DNA of 64,000 bases. It comes from Azorinus chamasolen. Taxonomy: Eukaryota; Mollusca; Bivalvia; Cardiida; Solecurtidae. The notes under the pieces were generated by a model. The model did no database searches and had not been told where the DNA came from. It saw nothing but the letters and a program-made list of their open reading frames with translations. The translations under genes and the position numbers were made by a program. Positions 30,344 through 40,870 of this stretch are shown here, one piece after another. The stretch covers positions 63,491,645 to 63,555,644 of the forward strand of contig OY755239.1 of the NCBI GenBank assembly GCA_963576725.1. The letters are read 5' to 3'. Position 1 is the first letter of the stretch. The number at the start of each line of letters is the position of its first letter.

Positions 30344-30799
30344 ATTGTCTTTAATTACAAATTAACAAATGCGTTCAATTTATTATGCTTTAATTGCTAT
30401 ATTGTCAGTTATTAATACATTAAAACACGTCGAACGAATGTAAACTCAAATGACTCATACGGAGTATTTGAACTTAACATCAAGAGGTTTGAATCACCAG
30501 TATGGCGTCTGTGGGTCGAACTGTGTCGACTCAGTTAATACTATTAAATTAGTTTAATAAGCTGTTCATTTAACAAATAAATGCAAATGCGTATTTGATG
30601 CTACATATCCTGGTTAATGTGCCCGATATAATTATGTACTATTACTTAGAGATGAGTCTCTAAAACATTTTAAACTCATTATCAATAGAATAGCTTTCTA
30701 ATTTAGTCATTAGCTTTATTTTCTTGTACTACTAACCACTAAAGATAAATAAACATATCCCTTCGCATCTAATCGACAGTAACATCGATCTCGTTAACT
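30344..30799. other. AT-rich spacer, nothing recognised
   Basis: No element ends, hairpins or coding pattern noticed. Confidence 0.4.
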
Positions 30800-31024
30800 T
30801 TAACCCTTTCACCGCCAAAGTCGCATAAATGCCCCACGACAAATAGTGTAGTCCAAGATCAGACGCCGCCTGGGACTTCACTTTTCGTCTAAAACTCTTT
30901 TTCCATATGTGTGCTTTATTCCTTTGAAATTTGCATTTATTTATCTTATTTCCTTATTTTACCGAATGAGTTAACAAAATTGGATTGCAGACGACAATTA
31001 GAAATTTGGCGCCGAAAGGGTTAA
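30800..31024. mobile_element. E element with deleted tip
   Basis: TTAACCCTTTCACCGCCAAA to TTTGGCGCCGAAAGGGTTAA. The right half of the tip is missing (ACGCCGCCTGGGACTTC). Confidence 0.82.
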
Positions 31025-31269
31025 AGAATATTTTTTTTATTAAAATACACATGCACGCACAATAAATTAACCATCGTTGGATCCTACAGTAATATTTTCT
31101 GTATCAATAACAATTGTCGACAATAACCAGATACTTAGAATTCTAGTCAATCGAATTTGATATGAACAATCAAATTCTATCCAGTCTGGAAGGTTCTAAA
31201 TTCCTTGGATTACTTAATTAAAACAACCCTTAAGCTACGGTTTTTTTTTCTCAAGAGCACAACTAAAAC

Positions 31270-31640
31270 AAACATAACAATTGATATTAACGCCAGTGGT
31301 AGCTTTATGCAGAAATAACATAATATAGAAAGCTCCTACAGGAGTTATATGCTTTAATTTTGTCTGCAGTCAGCTGAATTTTATGATTCAAATTTCGATT
31401 CATTAAGTGTTAACCCTTTCGATGCCAATGTCAGATCTGTGATTACCTATGCAAACAGTTTGGATCCAGATGAGACGCCGAGTAACTCGGCGTCTCATCA
31501 GGATCCAAACTGTTTGTTACTGTTACTATGTTTTAGAAACAAAAATGAAGAAAATAAAAAGAATGAAAATTTGTAGCAGACGACAAAGTTAGCAGACGAA
31601 AGAGTTTGGCAGCGAAAGGGTTAATTTAAAGGGTTCTACT
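31270..31640. mobile_element. A-type element interrupted by an F element
   Basis: AGTGGTAGCTTTATGCAG, AAGCTCCTACAGGAG and GATTCATTAAGTG, then after F the end AAAGGGTTCTACTG and TA. The left end was not identified. Confidence 0.55.
31410..31624. mobile_element. F element, complete
   Basis: TTAACCCTTTCGATGCCAAT to TTGGCAGCGAAAGGGTTAA with TTAA duplicated. Perfect tip GACGCCGAGTAACTCGGCGT. Confidence 0.9.
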
Positions 31641-31696
31641 GTATTTGAGATTGTTTAGCTCCGACTGAAAGGTTGCATGAGTAATAAATCGTTTGT

Positions 31697-31941
31697 CCCT
31701 TTACTCCATAAACATGCCTTTCTACGTCTTTGCAAACATAGTGGACCCAAATCAGACGGATCCTACAGGACTCTGACAGGGCCAAAACATTGCTTTGAAC
31801 ATGTGCTATTATATCAATTAATCTAATTAATGTCCATGATGTCATTATTTCTTACATGGATATTCTCCTGTAGGAACCGTCTGATCTGGGTCTGCCTTGT
31901 TTGCAAATGCATGAACATACGTTTTAATGAAGGAAAGTGTT
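31697..31941. mobile_element. Chimeric B element
   Basis: The left half (TTTACTCCATAAACATGC, GCAAACATAGTGGACCCAA) runs to TTCTTACATGGATATTC and is then fused directly to a right hairpin arm (CTCCTGTAGGAACCGTCTG) and AAGGAAAGTGTTA end: pieces of two orientations. Confidence 0.6.
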
Positions 31942-32400
31942 ATTGAAGAAACATGAACCAAAGAGCATAAAGATAGGAGATGACACTCTTATCCTTTTGA
32001 CAGACAACAAAATGATATTCTCTACTGGACGTTGGGATTAACTCCTAATATTCTGAAAATGGGACTGACAATTGAAAACCGACCTTCAACATCACAAAAA
32101 TACTCATTCTCAGTTAAAAACAGGAATAAACACTTAATACTGCATCGTTCCACGCAAACAAACACAAAAACTATTAACAAGTGTTTCAGCTATCATAATT
32201 ATGATTATGTTAGATACGTATATATTTATTCATTTCTGTATATCATCCTTATCCGAAGGTTCTGTAAACATAATCAGATGTTTGCTTTTACTAGATACCT
32301 GCTACAATCACAAAACATTGCTAGAATATGCTTCCAAGGAGTGCAAGGACGCAATTTGCAATTGTTGTGAATTAAACCATTATAAAATCTAGCCTTGATT
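31942..32400 (+). repeat. Dispersed segments Y and Z, copy 1
   Basis: Y (31942-32040: GATAGGAGATGACACTCTTA, CTTTTGACAGACAAC) matches about 35765-35865. Z (about 32160-32310: TATCATAATTATGATTATGT, TTTCTGTATATCATCCTTAT, CCGAAGGTTCTG) matches about 36560-36660. Non-coding old duplication; the 112-codon frame here is not conserved in the copy. Confidence 0.6.
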
Positions 32401-32540
32401 AAAATGAAACATGATGACACGATGCAAATGCCTTTAAGACAGTTTAACTAGTTAAACACGAAATACATCAATAACAATTCTTTAGAAACACGATGTCCTC
32501 GCATGTAATGGCAGTAATATAACGCATGCAAAACATAATA

Positions 32541-32854
32541 CAGTTGAACTTCGATATTCTCAAACTGCAAGGGATCATACAAATTAGTTCGAGATAACAG
32601 AGGTTCGAGTCATCCGATGTCTAATTTGTCCAATATGTCATATTCACAGCTTAATGCAGGTCGAAAGCATTGCTGAAAGCTCCTGTAGGAGCTTTCAGCA
32701 TTACTTTCGACCTGCATCAAGCTGTTACATGTGTTTCTACATATGTGTAGTAATGCATCTTAGAACAATTCTGTTTTGTAAAGTTTGGAAGGACCGAACT
32801 TTTAGTTCGAATTATCCCGTAGTTCGAGTTATCCGATATATCGAAATTCAACCG
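32541..32854. mobile_element. A6 element, TA on both sides
   Basis: CAGTTGAACTTCGATATTCT to ATATCGAAATTCAACCG. Core AGCTTAATGCAGGTCGAAAG, perfect tip AAGCTCCTGTAGGAGCTTT. 314 bp. These ends are very like known pogo/Tigger termini. Confidence 0.88.
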
Positions 32855-32861
32855 TATATCC

Positions 32862-33060
32862 CTTATCACGCTTACCGCGACCTGACACGCATTCGCAAAC
32901 AACATGTATTGGATGAGGCACTGGGTAAATGGGCCTGAAATATGGGTCCAATTGACATGTAGTCAATGGCTTCTCAATAGCTTGATCTATTTGAAAGTAG
33001 TCAAATTTGCAATGGATCTGAATTTAAGCAAACATTTGTCTACACTGGAGTCATGACCAT
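32862..33060. mobile_element. F2 element, degenerate
   Basis: GCGACCTGACACGCATTCGC, AATGGCTTCTCAATAGCTTG and AAGTAGTCAAATTTGC match the F2 copy at 45698; the tip is lost. Confidence 0.45.
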
Positions 33061-33094
33061 TTATTCATATTTTTAGATACGGATGTTTTCTTTT

Positions 33095-33245
33095 AAATCT
33101 TTACTCCATAAAACACCTTTCTACGCCTTTGCAAACAGAGTAGAGCCAGACCAGACGGTTCCTCTAGGAGTCGTCTGATCAGGGTCTGTTCTGATTGCTT
33201 ATGGCATAATACAGATCTGATTCTACAGTTTCTATATTCTTGCAT
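33095..33245 (-). mobile_element. B element, right half missing
   Basis: CTTTACTCCATAAAACACC, GCAAACAGAGTAGAGCCAG, tip GGTTCCTCTAGGAGTCG, then lost after TTCTACAGTTTCTA. Confidence 0.65.
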
Positions 33246-33304
33246 TGATCGTAAATGATCAAACTGAAGACCCTTCCTTATGTTTATAGATTTCATTTCA
33301 TATA

Positions 33305-33624
33305 CAGTTGAATCTCGATAACTTGAACTCGGATAACTCGAACTTCAGGATAACTCGAATTAAAAGTTCGGTGCTACCAAAATGTACAATAAGAGCATTG
33401 CTCTAAATTGTATCACTACGCATATCTAAAAACACATGTGACAACTTAATGCAGGTCTAAAGTAATGCTGAAAGTTCCTACTGGATCGTTCAGTATTACT
33501 TTAGACATGCATTAAGTTGTGAACTTGAGAAATTGTCCAGATTAGAAATCGGATAACTCGAACTTCTGTTATTCCGGAATAATGTGTATATTCCCTTTAA
33601 GTTCGAGATATCGAAGTTCAACTG
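33305..33624. mobile_element. A6 element, TA on both sides
   Basis: CAGTTGAATCTCGATAACTT to GATATCGAAGTTCAACTG. Core CAACTTAATGCAGGTCTAAA, tip AAGTTCCTACTGGATCGTT. About 320 bp. Confidence 0.88.
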
Positions 33625-33996
33625 TATGTTACAATTATTATGGTAAATATCGGTTACCGTCATGTTAACACTAAACACCCATATAACTCTTTCGACATCA
33701 ATAGTCTGCTCGTATATGTTATGGTCATATGTTTCATTTTCATTCATGTTTGCTTCACAGCCTCGCACAGTTTGAATCATGGTGATTCATGGACTCACAA
33801 TGTTAAAAGTTTAACAAATACTGGAATGAAAACTCCGCAAAAACTGTTACAGCGGGCACTCTGACCAGGATGGTCTCACTCTCTTTCTAACTCTGTTCTA
33901 CAGACAAAAGTAAGACACCCTCTTATGCATTAACTGTATGAATATAATAGGTGTCTTTCAAGGCAAGCCAATGCTCATACAGTGCAGTGTGAAGCA
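33625..33996. other. Spacer, nothing recognised
   Basis: Two overlapping open frames on opposite strands (33496-33780 minus, 33640-33864 plus) have no recognisable features. Confidence 0.4.
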
Positions 33997-34246
33997 TTAA
34001 CTCTTTTGGCGCCAAATTTAAAAGTGTCGTCTGCAATAATAATTTCATATTAAATATAATTCTAAACTAAATAATAAAGGTATATTAGTAAAACATTTGT
34101 TTTTAAAAACTGGTATGCTTGGGCTAAAATAATACAGAAAACAGTGAAGTCCCAGGTCAGATGCCGCCTTGAAAAGGCGGTATCTGACCTGGGACTGCAC
34201 TGTTTTCAATGGTGCCAACAGGCGACATTGGCGCCGAAAGAATTAA
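33997..34246. mobile_element. E element, reversed, sharing TTAA with the next
   Basis: TTAACTCTTTTGGCGCCAAA to TTGGCGCCGAAAGAATTAA. Tip GCCGCCTTGAAAAGGCGG in AGTGAAGTCCCAGGTCAGAT. Confidence 0.85.
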
Positions 34247-34545
34247 CCTTACCCTCATATAAACGCGTTTTCACGCATCTGCAATCAGGGTAAACCCAGA
34301 CCAGACGGCTTTTGTATGAGCCGTCTGATCAGGGTCTGCTCCGTTTGTTAGTGGAACTTGAAAGACCTGGTTCTTTACTTTCTAACATGGCTATAATGTT
34401 ACACCTCTTTCTATCTATCTTAGGTTACTGACTACCCCTCTTTCGAGTGTTACAGTCAGGTCAAGTTCCTTATTTCGCTCTATTTTATCCATGAATATTG
34501 AAAGTATTGAAATATGGAATAAACATAGAAAAGGAAAAGTGTTAA
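34243..34545 (-). mobile_element. B2 element sharing TTAA with the preceding E
   Basis: TTAACCTTACCCTCATATAA to AAAAGGAAAAGTGTTAA. Tip GGCTTTTGTATGAGCC. About 60 extra bases (near 34425-34485) interrupt the right part. Confidence 0.78.
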
Positions 34546-34591
34546 GGTACCACATGAATTGAAAATCCATTAGAACCTTTTTGTAGTTGAG

Positions 34592-34815
34592 TTAAGCAAC
34601 CATTGAAAACAGTGCAGTCCCAGGTCAGATGCCACCTTTTCAAGGCGGCATCTGACCTGGGACTTCACTATTTTCTGTATTATTTTAGCCCAAGCATACA
34701 GGTTTTCAAAAACAAATGTTTTACTAAAATACCCTTATTATTTAGTTTAGAATTATATTCAATATGAAATTATTATTGCAGACGACACTTTTAAATTTGG
34801 CGCCAAAAGAGTTAA
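34592..34815. mobile_element. E element, left end truncated, inside A4 remnant
   Basis: CATTGAAAACAGTGCAGTCC, tip CACCTTTTCAAGGCGG, right end TTGGCGCCAAAAGAGTTAA. Followed directly by the right half of an A4 element. Confidence 0.75.
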
Positions 34816-34890
34816 GCAACCGCCTGCTTTTTAAGACTCCTATATTCAATAACTCAATGGCCGCTTAAGACATGTTCTATTGTAAATCCA
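34812..34890. mobile_element. A4 element, right half only
   Basis: TTAAGCAACCGCCTGCTTTT, GGCCGCTTAAGACATGTTC, then TATTG and TA. It begins at the TTAA that ends the E copy. Confidence 0.7.
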
Positions 34891-34959
34891 TACAACGAAA
34901 CGCACTTCATTCATTATATAAGAAAGTTTCACGTAAATGTCAAACTTAGCGCTTAAAGT

Positions 34960-35070
34960 ACTTTCGTGATTTATAATGTTATAATAGCCCCGATCATTAA
35001 TCATGATATAAACTCAATGAGAGGGTATCCATGGAAATATTTCTGTTTTAGTGTGATGAAGTATTCTATG
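34960..35070 (+). repeat. Dispersed segment V, copy 1
   Basis: GTGATTTATAAT.TTATAAT, ATAAACTCA, TATCCATGGAAATAT and TTTTAGTGTGATGAA correspond to the tandem pair at 40870-41107. Confidence 0.5.
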
Positions 35071-35394
35071 GCATAAACGAAGATCGAACATGCATGAACG
35101 ACAGGCCCATAGCTGAATCCAAATGCAATGCACTCGCCGTGGCTACATGGGGTGCGGGGGGAGGGGGGGCATGCTCCCCATGAACATTTAGAATTCAATT
35201 TGTGTAGTTATGAAACCTATTGATAAATAGAGCATTTGGTCCTATAATATGGCGGTCCAACGTGGTGACTCAAACAGCTATACGCCATTTTTGTTGTTCA
35301 AACATAAAACGACAGACACGAAAAAATGGCTTATAATGTTCTGATAGGTTTGGTTCAGTTAGTACATTTATAAGTGTCTGTAATCCTCATAATA

Positions 35395-35760
35395 TTCAAG
35401 AAAGTGTTTGTTTCATGTATACTAATTAAATCGCAAAGGCAGGAATATAAGAAATTCAACCCCGACAGGTACAGTTGCACGCTCTACCTAAATTCACATT
35501 TGATCTTTCAAAGCATTTAATTTGGATTCTAAGAAAATATTTTACGCCTTGTAGCAAGTACAGTAAATCTTCTCTATAACGGCCAAAAAATTACATCATG
35601 TTTTTATGTTAAAGGCAGGTGGCTACTTAAAGCAAGATGAAAGTAAAACAGAACGCTCCTTAAATACCAACTAATTAAAACAATGTAGTGGCCGTTATAG
35701 AGAGGTTTTACTGTAGTCTAGGTATTATAAATCTATTGATTGAATCCTGACTAAGTTACC
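35395..35760 (+). repeat. Dispersed segment X, copy 2 (with A3 insertion)
   Basis: GTGTTTGTTTCATGTATACT, CGCAAAGGCAGGAATAT, TTTGGATTCTAAGAAAATAT; after the A3 element, GTCTAGGTATTATAAATC. Confidence 0.7.
35561..35713. mobile_element. A3 element with internal deletion, TA on both sides
   Basis: CAGTAAATCTTCTCTATAAC to TATAGAGAGGTTTTACTG. The right half of the core stem is missing (153 bp). The paralogous segment at 28335 lacks it. Confidence 0.88.
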
Positions 35761-35764
35761 TTAC

Positions 35765-35865
35765 AGTAAAAGAAGGAGAATAAACCAACGAACATAACAA
35801 CTGGAGATGGAACTCCTGTCCTTTGACAGACAATATGAAATCCACTACAGGGTTTTGGCAGTAGC
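35765..35865 (+). repeat. Dispersed segment Y, copy 2
   Basis: GGAGATGGAACTCCTGTCC, TTTGACAGACAATATGA and ATCCACTACAGG align with 31942-32040. Confidence 0.55.
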
Positions 35866-35983
35866 TACAGGTAAACCACGCTATATTGAGACTTGTTGTT
35901 ATTTTGTTGTTTACATAACATAACACAAATATAGGACCAGAATAGGATCAACATAATGTAGTAAGTTGCCACAAATAATGTAC

Positions 35984-36055
35984 TGGGCTTTGGTCTAATG
36001 GATATGTATCTGGTCTTGCAAACAGTAGGTCGTGGGTTCGAATCCCAGGCTATGC
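35984..36055 (+). pseudogene. tRNA-like sequence, left of an inverted pair
   Basis: A box TGGTCTAATGG, perfect B box GGTTCGAATCC, loop TTGCAAA in the anticodon position (GCA). The D arm resembles arginine-type tRNAs; the acceptor and anticodon stems do not pair well. Followed by a T-rich run (TTTTCTTTTTT), a possible polymerase III stop. Confidence 0.5.
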
Positions 36056-36200
36056 AGTTTTCTTTTTTAAAAACAAAAATGATTTGCTATTCGTAATCAA
36101 TGTTTAGTCGTTTTCAATTATATGTTAATATTTTGTTATTAATTATTATATGTTATATTTATTGTTGTTTTGTATGGACAATTAATTAAAAAAAAATATT

Positions 36201-36272
36201 GGCCACTGGTCAGAATCGAACTCGACACCCGCCGCATGCAAGCCCAGATACATATCCATTGCACCACGACAA
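36201..36272 (-). pseudogene. tRNA-like sequence, right of an inverted pair
   Basis: On the minus strand: A box TGGTGCAATGG, weaker B box AGTTCGATTCT, and ATGGATATGTATCTGG as in the left copy. It faces the copy at 35984; the two are related by inversion about 36128. Confidence 0.45.
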
Positions 36273-36399
36273 TTATTTTGAAGGGTTGTGGCTTGCGAAG
36301 TCCTTTAAAAATTAGGAAGCGTCATAGTCGCTTCATTTTGTTTACATTAGAGTAGGTCATGTTTTGTTCCAAAATAAGTTGGTCTATCTGTACTAACTT

Positions 36400-36860
36400 A
36401 AATTACATGTATTATGTTTATTTTATGCCATGTTGCTGGCAGTTAAACAGCAGTGTTGATAAAGATATTCAAATTGACAAAAACTCCATTAGGCTTCGTA
36501 GACATCTCAGAGAAATGCTTAATAGTCGTAGTCAACCTTGTCACACACGGAAGCAAATATATTAAACAAATTTCAATTATCATATGATTATGTTATTTAG
36601 AAACATAAACAAGTTTATACATTTCTATATATCGTCCCCATCCAAAGGTCCTGCAATACCATTAGCAAAGTGCAAGGACTAGATACCCACGCCATACAGT
36701 GAAAGCCGTTCCGTAGAAATACGATATACTTGCCTGCATTGACTAATGAAACGTATTTAAAACATATTATATCCCTTATATTCACGCCAGACCTTGCGCA
36801 TACTGAAGATTTATTAATCAAAACGTTATTGCAGAGAAATCAAATCTGGAACATGTAATT
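36400..36860 (+). repeat. Dispersed segment Z, copy 2
   Basis: TTATCATATGATTATGTTAT, ATTTCTATATATCGTCCCC and CCAAAGGTCCTGCAAT align with the Z block near 32200-32310. No coding pattern. Confidence 0.55.
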
Positions 36861-36861
36861 A

Positions 36862-36955
36862 AAGGTAGCAGGCCCTGATAAACGAGCCATCTGAAATGGG
36901 CCTACCATTATTTGCAGAGGCGTAACACGGTGGGATTATCGAGTAAAGGCTTTTG
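36862..36955 (+). mobile_element. B fragment
   Basis: AGGTAGCAGGCCCTGATAA, CTGAAATGGGCCTACC and ATCGAGTAAAGGC; strongly decayed. Confidence 0.4.
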
Positions 36956-36990
36956 TTTTAATTCGAACGAGTAGCAATTAACACACTGTA

Positions 36991-37227
36991 CAGTAAAACT
37001 CATCTAAACCAGTGGTTAAATTTGGTATAATTATCTGTCTTGGAGAAAAAATGGCAGCTTCTCTAGTAGAGAAGAATTTAGATACCTTTAGGCAGGTGGC
37101 TGCTTAATGAAGGGTGAATGTCCTCTGGGAACTTTCTGCTTGACTTTCACCCTGCATTAAGCAGTCACCTGCCTAAAGGTATCTAAATTCTTCTCTACTA
37201 GAATTCCGGTTTAGAGGGGTATTACTG
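36991..37227. mobile_element. A1 element, TA on both sides, with arm rearrangement
   Basis: CAGTAAAACTCATCTAAACC to AGAGGGGTATTACTG. The left arm contains TTCTCTAGTAGAGAAG, an inverted piece of the right flank. Confidence 0.82.
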
Positions 37228-37249
37228 TACTGCATCTACTGTAGTTATA

Positions 37250-37455
37250 CAGTAAAAACTTCGCTAATGTGACCACCCAAAAGAGGTATAATTCTGGATA
37301 CTAGATGCAGTTGGTAGCTCAATGCAGGACAAAAGTAATACTGAAAGCTCCTAGAGGAGCTTTCTGTATTACTTTTGTCCTGCATTAAGCAACCACATGC
37401 TTATAAAAACACCAATGTTTATTCATTACGTGGTCGCATTTGAGGGGTTCTACTG
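37250..37455. mobile_element. A2 element, TA on both sides
   Basis: CAGTAAAAACTTCGCTAATG to ATTTGAGGGGTTCTACTG. Tip AAGCTCCTAGAGGAGCTTT, stem GACAAAAGTAATACTGAAAG. Confidence 0.9.
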
Positions 37456-37494
37456 TACATGGTGTATATAGAGTAATTAACCTACAAAATACCT

Positions 37495-38485
37495 ACATCA
37501 AATAGTGAATACCAATTAAAATACATAATAGAATAGTTGAGAAATAATCGAGGCATGGCATTAGTTGGCAGGGGTCTCAGTAACATTTTCTACGAGCAGT
37601 ATATTAAGTATCATTTGCTAATTTGAAACACATTCATAACACGCGAATTGGTTAGGGCGTCATGGTCAATGAAGCTGAATAAATAGCACACCATCCATCA
37701 TTTCCCGGTGCCAAACAGCTGTCAACTAGCCAATTTACCAAGACACTGGATGATAAAATACAACCAGAGTGATATTGTTTATTGATATTTGTTTGATACA
37801 AACACAGTTGTAGTGCAATCCATGGCAGTGTATACACATTTATTACATACCTTTGCTTGTCTCCCGGTTAATATATATATTATATATAAGATGTGACGTC
37901 ACACGATTACTTAGTGTCTTTAGCACACGTGTAGACAGGGTCACAACCTATTTGTCCTGTGTCTGTGTGTGCAGTAGTAAACTTTCGATAATCATTTCGT
38001 TTTGGCATGGGCTCATCTTGTTACTAAATATAGAATCTAGCCAGCATGATGCAAGCCCGCCCAATTCGTCTAGATATTGATGTTGAGCGAATCAGTTATC
38101 CGACACTCGTTGTAATTTGAGATAAACTATTCTTAAACCAGTCCAGAAAATAAGCCATTAAGCTCGCCAAAACGCTCGCTTAATATTTTTCTAGACTCGT
38201 TTAAGAAAACAATATCTGAAATGACAACTCGTGATTCCTAATTGTGAGGTTACAATCGTGCTCATTAGTTATCATTCTACAGTTACCGGATTGAAATACT
38301 GCCAGTTAGTATACTACGACGCGGAAATGATAAACTTTCGTTCATAATCATAATAAAACGATAATCGAACACTGTATAAAATGCATTGCTCGATTAACAA
38401 GCTATTATTGTTGTTGATTATATCACCACGTTGCAGGGTTCAACACGTCCGGTATTAAACGTTTACGCCTATCAATAATTAGAAA
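37495..38485 (+). repeat. Dispersed segment N, copy 3, with inserted sequence
   Basis: AAATAATCGAGGCATGGCAT, AACACATTCATAACACGCG and CAGCTGTCAACTAGCC match 20510-20880. About 38245-38275 matches GGTTACAATCGTGCTCATTA, and 38395-38485 matches the region holding the 27-bp array. About 37850-38240 is absent from copy 1. Confidence 0.68.
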
Positions 38486-38523
38486 AGATACCCACTTGAC
38501 TGGAGTTCCTAAAATTATATGGG

Positions 38524-39014
38524 AAAATGCCTTTCCCTTGTATAAACGCTTTTTCACACCTTTGCAAACAGAGTAGACCCAGATCAGACGGCTCTTCAAG
38601 AGCCGTCTGATCAGGGTCTTTTCTGTTTGCTTTTGAAATTATTATAAGATGTGACTTTAGTTTCCACCTTTACCAACTATCCATGTGTACATGTGCCATT
38701 AGAACAACCAGTTAACCCTTTCCCTCATATAAACGTGTTTTCACGCATTTGCAAACTGAGTAGACCCAGATCAGACGGCTCCTAGAGGAGCCGTCTGATC
38801 AGGGTCTACTCTGTTTGTTAATAGAATCTGATAGAACTGTTTATTTGCTTTCTAAAATGTCTACAATGTTCTACCTTCCATATATCTTTATAACTATTTT
38901 GTTAATGAATATTCAGTAGGTGTTAAAAGTACAGAACAGGGAAAGGGTTAATACATATTCATGATGTATTTTTGTCTGTTTTCTTACATGAATATTCAAC
39001 AGGTAAAGGGTTAT
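38524..39014 (-). mobile_element. B element interrupted by a B2 element
   Basis: TTTCCCTTGTATAAACGC, perfect tip GACGGCTCTTCAAGAGCC; after the insertion TACATATTCATGATGTA and AGGTAAAGGGTTA. Confidence 0.78.
38712..38951 (-). mobile_element. B2 element, complete, nested at TTAA
   Basis: TTAACCCTTTCCCTCATATA to CAGGGAAAGGGTTAA, perfect tip GGCTCCTAGAGGAGCC. Contains TTTATAACTATTTTGTTAA, the empty counterpart of the A5 insertion site at 12969. Confidence 0.9.
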
Positions 39015-39039
39015 GGTTAATTTAAAAGCTATTTTATAA

Positions 39040-39145
39040 TCGGTTTATAGAATCTCAAAAGTTTGATTAAATCAAAAATAGTCAAAATTGCACAGGATCC
39101 GCATATCTGTGAAGACATTATAGTTTACAACGTTTCGATGCCGAT
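39040..39145. mobile_element. F2 fragment
   Basis: AATCTCAAAAGTTTGATTAA, AATAGTCAAAATTGCAC, as in other F2 right parts. Confidence 0.35.
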
Positions 39146-40102
39146 ATTTTCTAAGTGGTACATGTATGAACGATACAAAATTCGTCATTAAGCTTCAAAC
39201 GGGTGGGCTTATTATTCCCCTGTCTAATTTTCACCGACAAATGGTGAAAATAATAACAATTTCGCCTCATATGTTTGATTACAATCACGTTGCCACCAAG
39301 CATTCATTGACTCTTTCGACGCCAACCATTGCCGTCTACACATCATTTGTTTGCCCGTTTTAGTTCTGTTCTTGTTATTTTATACGTTTTTGTTTCAAGA
39401 ACGAACTAAAGGCAAAATAATAATAATAAAATAATAACCAACCAACAAAACTCCCACCAAAAAGTCAATACAAAACAAATCAATAAGATAAATAAACAAT
39501 AACAACAAACAACAAACTGGATCCTGATGAGTCGCAGATTTACTTACACATTCACGTTTATCTGCGATCAAGTTAAAGAAATAACGAAACGAGGACATCG
39601 CAAGAACGTACCGGTATCACAGATGCGGAATCTGTACATTGATATTTTTTGTGTAATGCTGTTCTGTAGAATAGTGTAGGTGCTGTAATGGACCCTTGGT
39701 GGATGGCAACATCTGGCCAACATGATATTATTAATGAGCATGCCTTGTGAAACGTCATAATTATATTCACTACTGAACGTTAAAAGGAAGAATTCAGCAT
39801 ATCAATAAATGCAGTCAAGAAGATAGTTTAACCAGATATGATGTTACAAAAAACGCATTACAGTATCGAATGCGTGCGTAGAATTCATCTGATTAATGTG
39901 TCATTTTCTATATTGTAATTCAACTCCCGTAGTGCACCTACTATGGTTTAGTTATATCCACATAATAAAATGAATCTATTCATATAATACAACGAAACGC
40001 AGACAGAAAAAACATTGTTTTCAATTTAGTATATTGCCTGCTTCCGCTTGATGTATTACACTCTGGGATATAAATGTTCCCCGTTTAAGTTAAATTAAGT
40101 GA
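39146..40102. other. Spacer, nothing recognised
   Basis: About 1 kb of AT-rich sequence with an A-rich run at 39415-39510. No elements or coding pattern noticed. Confidence 0.4.
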
Positions 40103-40870
40103 TTAACCCTTTACTCCATGAATACGCCTTTCTACGCCTTTGCAAACAGAGTAGACCCAGATCAGAGTCTGTTATGTTTGCTTATGACATAATATAGATA
40201 TGATTGTACAGTTTCTGCCATGGACAAACATTCCGGTGTTGATGTGCCAATATATAAGAATTACTATGCTAGTACATGTAGGCTTGAAGTTTAGCTGTAT
40301 TTTGGCGAGTTAGAAAAAATGTTAAATGCGAGACTTGGCGAGGCTTTAACTAATTTTCGGATGAGCCAAACTACCGCTGAACTTCAAAACTACTAGCACG
40401 GTAATTCTTTTATCCTGCAACACCAAGAAAAATGGAGAAAATGAAGAAAAAGAAAGATTGCTAAAGCGGTTTCGTCCCCTGAATGAAACTACATGCAAGT
40501 GCGATATACGTGACGTCATATTGGCGTGCAGTGACGTCATCGACTTTTACAACATAAACAAACTTGATTTAATCCTTTTATATGGACAAATAGTTGAGAC
40601 AAAGGTGAGCAAATGTGTTAAATTTGATGTTTATGTTTAAGTATGCCTTTTTCGTCCTTCTGTTTTCCCCATATTGGCTGAACCAAACTTACATCCCAGT
40701 GGGGCCAGTACACATGCACTATACCTCACACAATACAGCGTCGACGTGGAAAATATTATGCTAGTAGGAAGTGACTGTATTTGGTGATGTTGCATGATAA
40801 AAAGTTTAATCTAAATAATATTCAAGATGTAATTATTTCTTGCTTAAGTATTAATACGGTAAAGGGTTAA
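40103..40870 (-). mobile_element. B element carrying a ~500-bp insertion
   Basis: TTAACCCTTTACTCCATGAA, AGTAGACCCAGATCAGAG (tip deleted), CAGTTTCTGCCATGG; then after the insertion ATTCAAGATGTAATTATTTC and ACGGTAAAGGGTTAA. Confidence 0.7.
40265..40766. mobile_element. Unclassified insertion flanked by 10-bp direct repeats
   Basis: TATGCTAGTA at 40265-40274 and 40757-40766 bracket 482 bp unlike any other sequence in the window. No terminal inverted repeat or long frame is evident; it contains repeated GTGACGTCAT motifs (CRE-like) near 40510-40540. Confidence 0.45.

Noticed and set aside
32032..32370. 112-codon plus-strand frame
   Set aside because: It lies across the Y/Z duplicated segment; the copy near 36400-36700 has no corresponding frame and no domain is recognisable.
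35140..35185. G-rich run that might form a quadruplex or start of a gene
   Set aside because: Only a short run of Gs with no flanking structure; not enough to call a feature.
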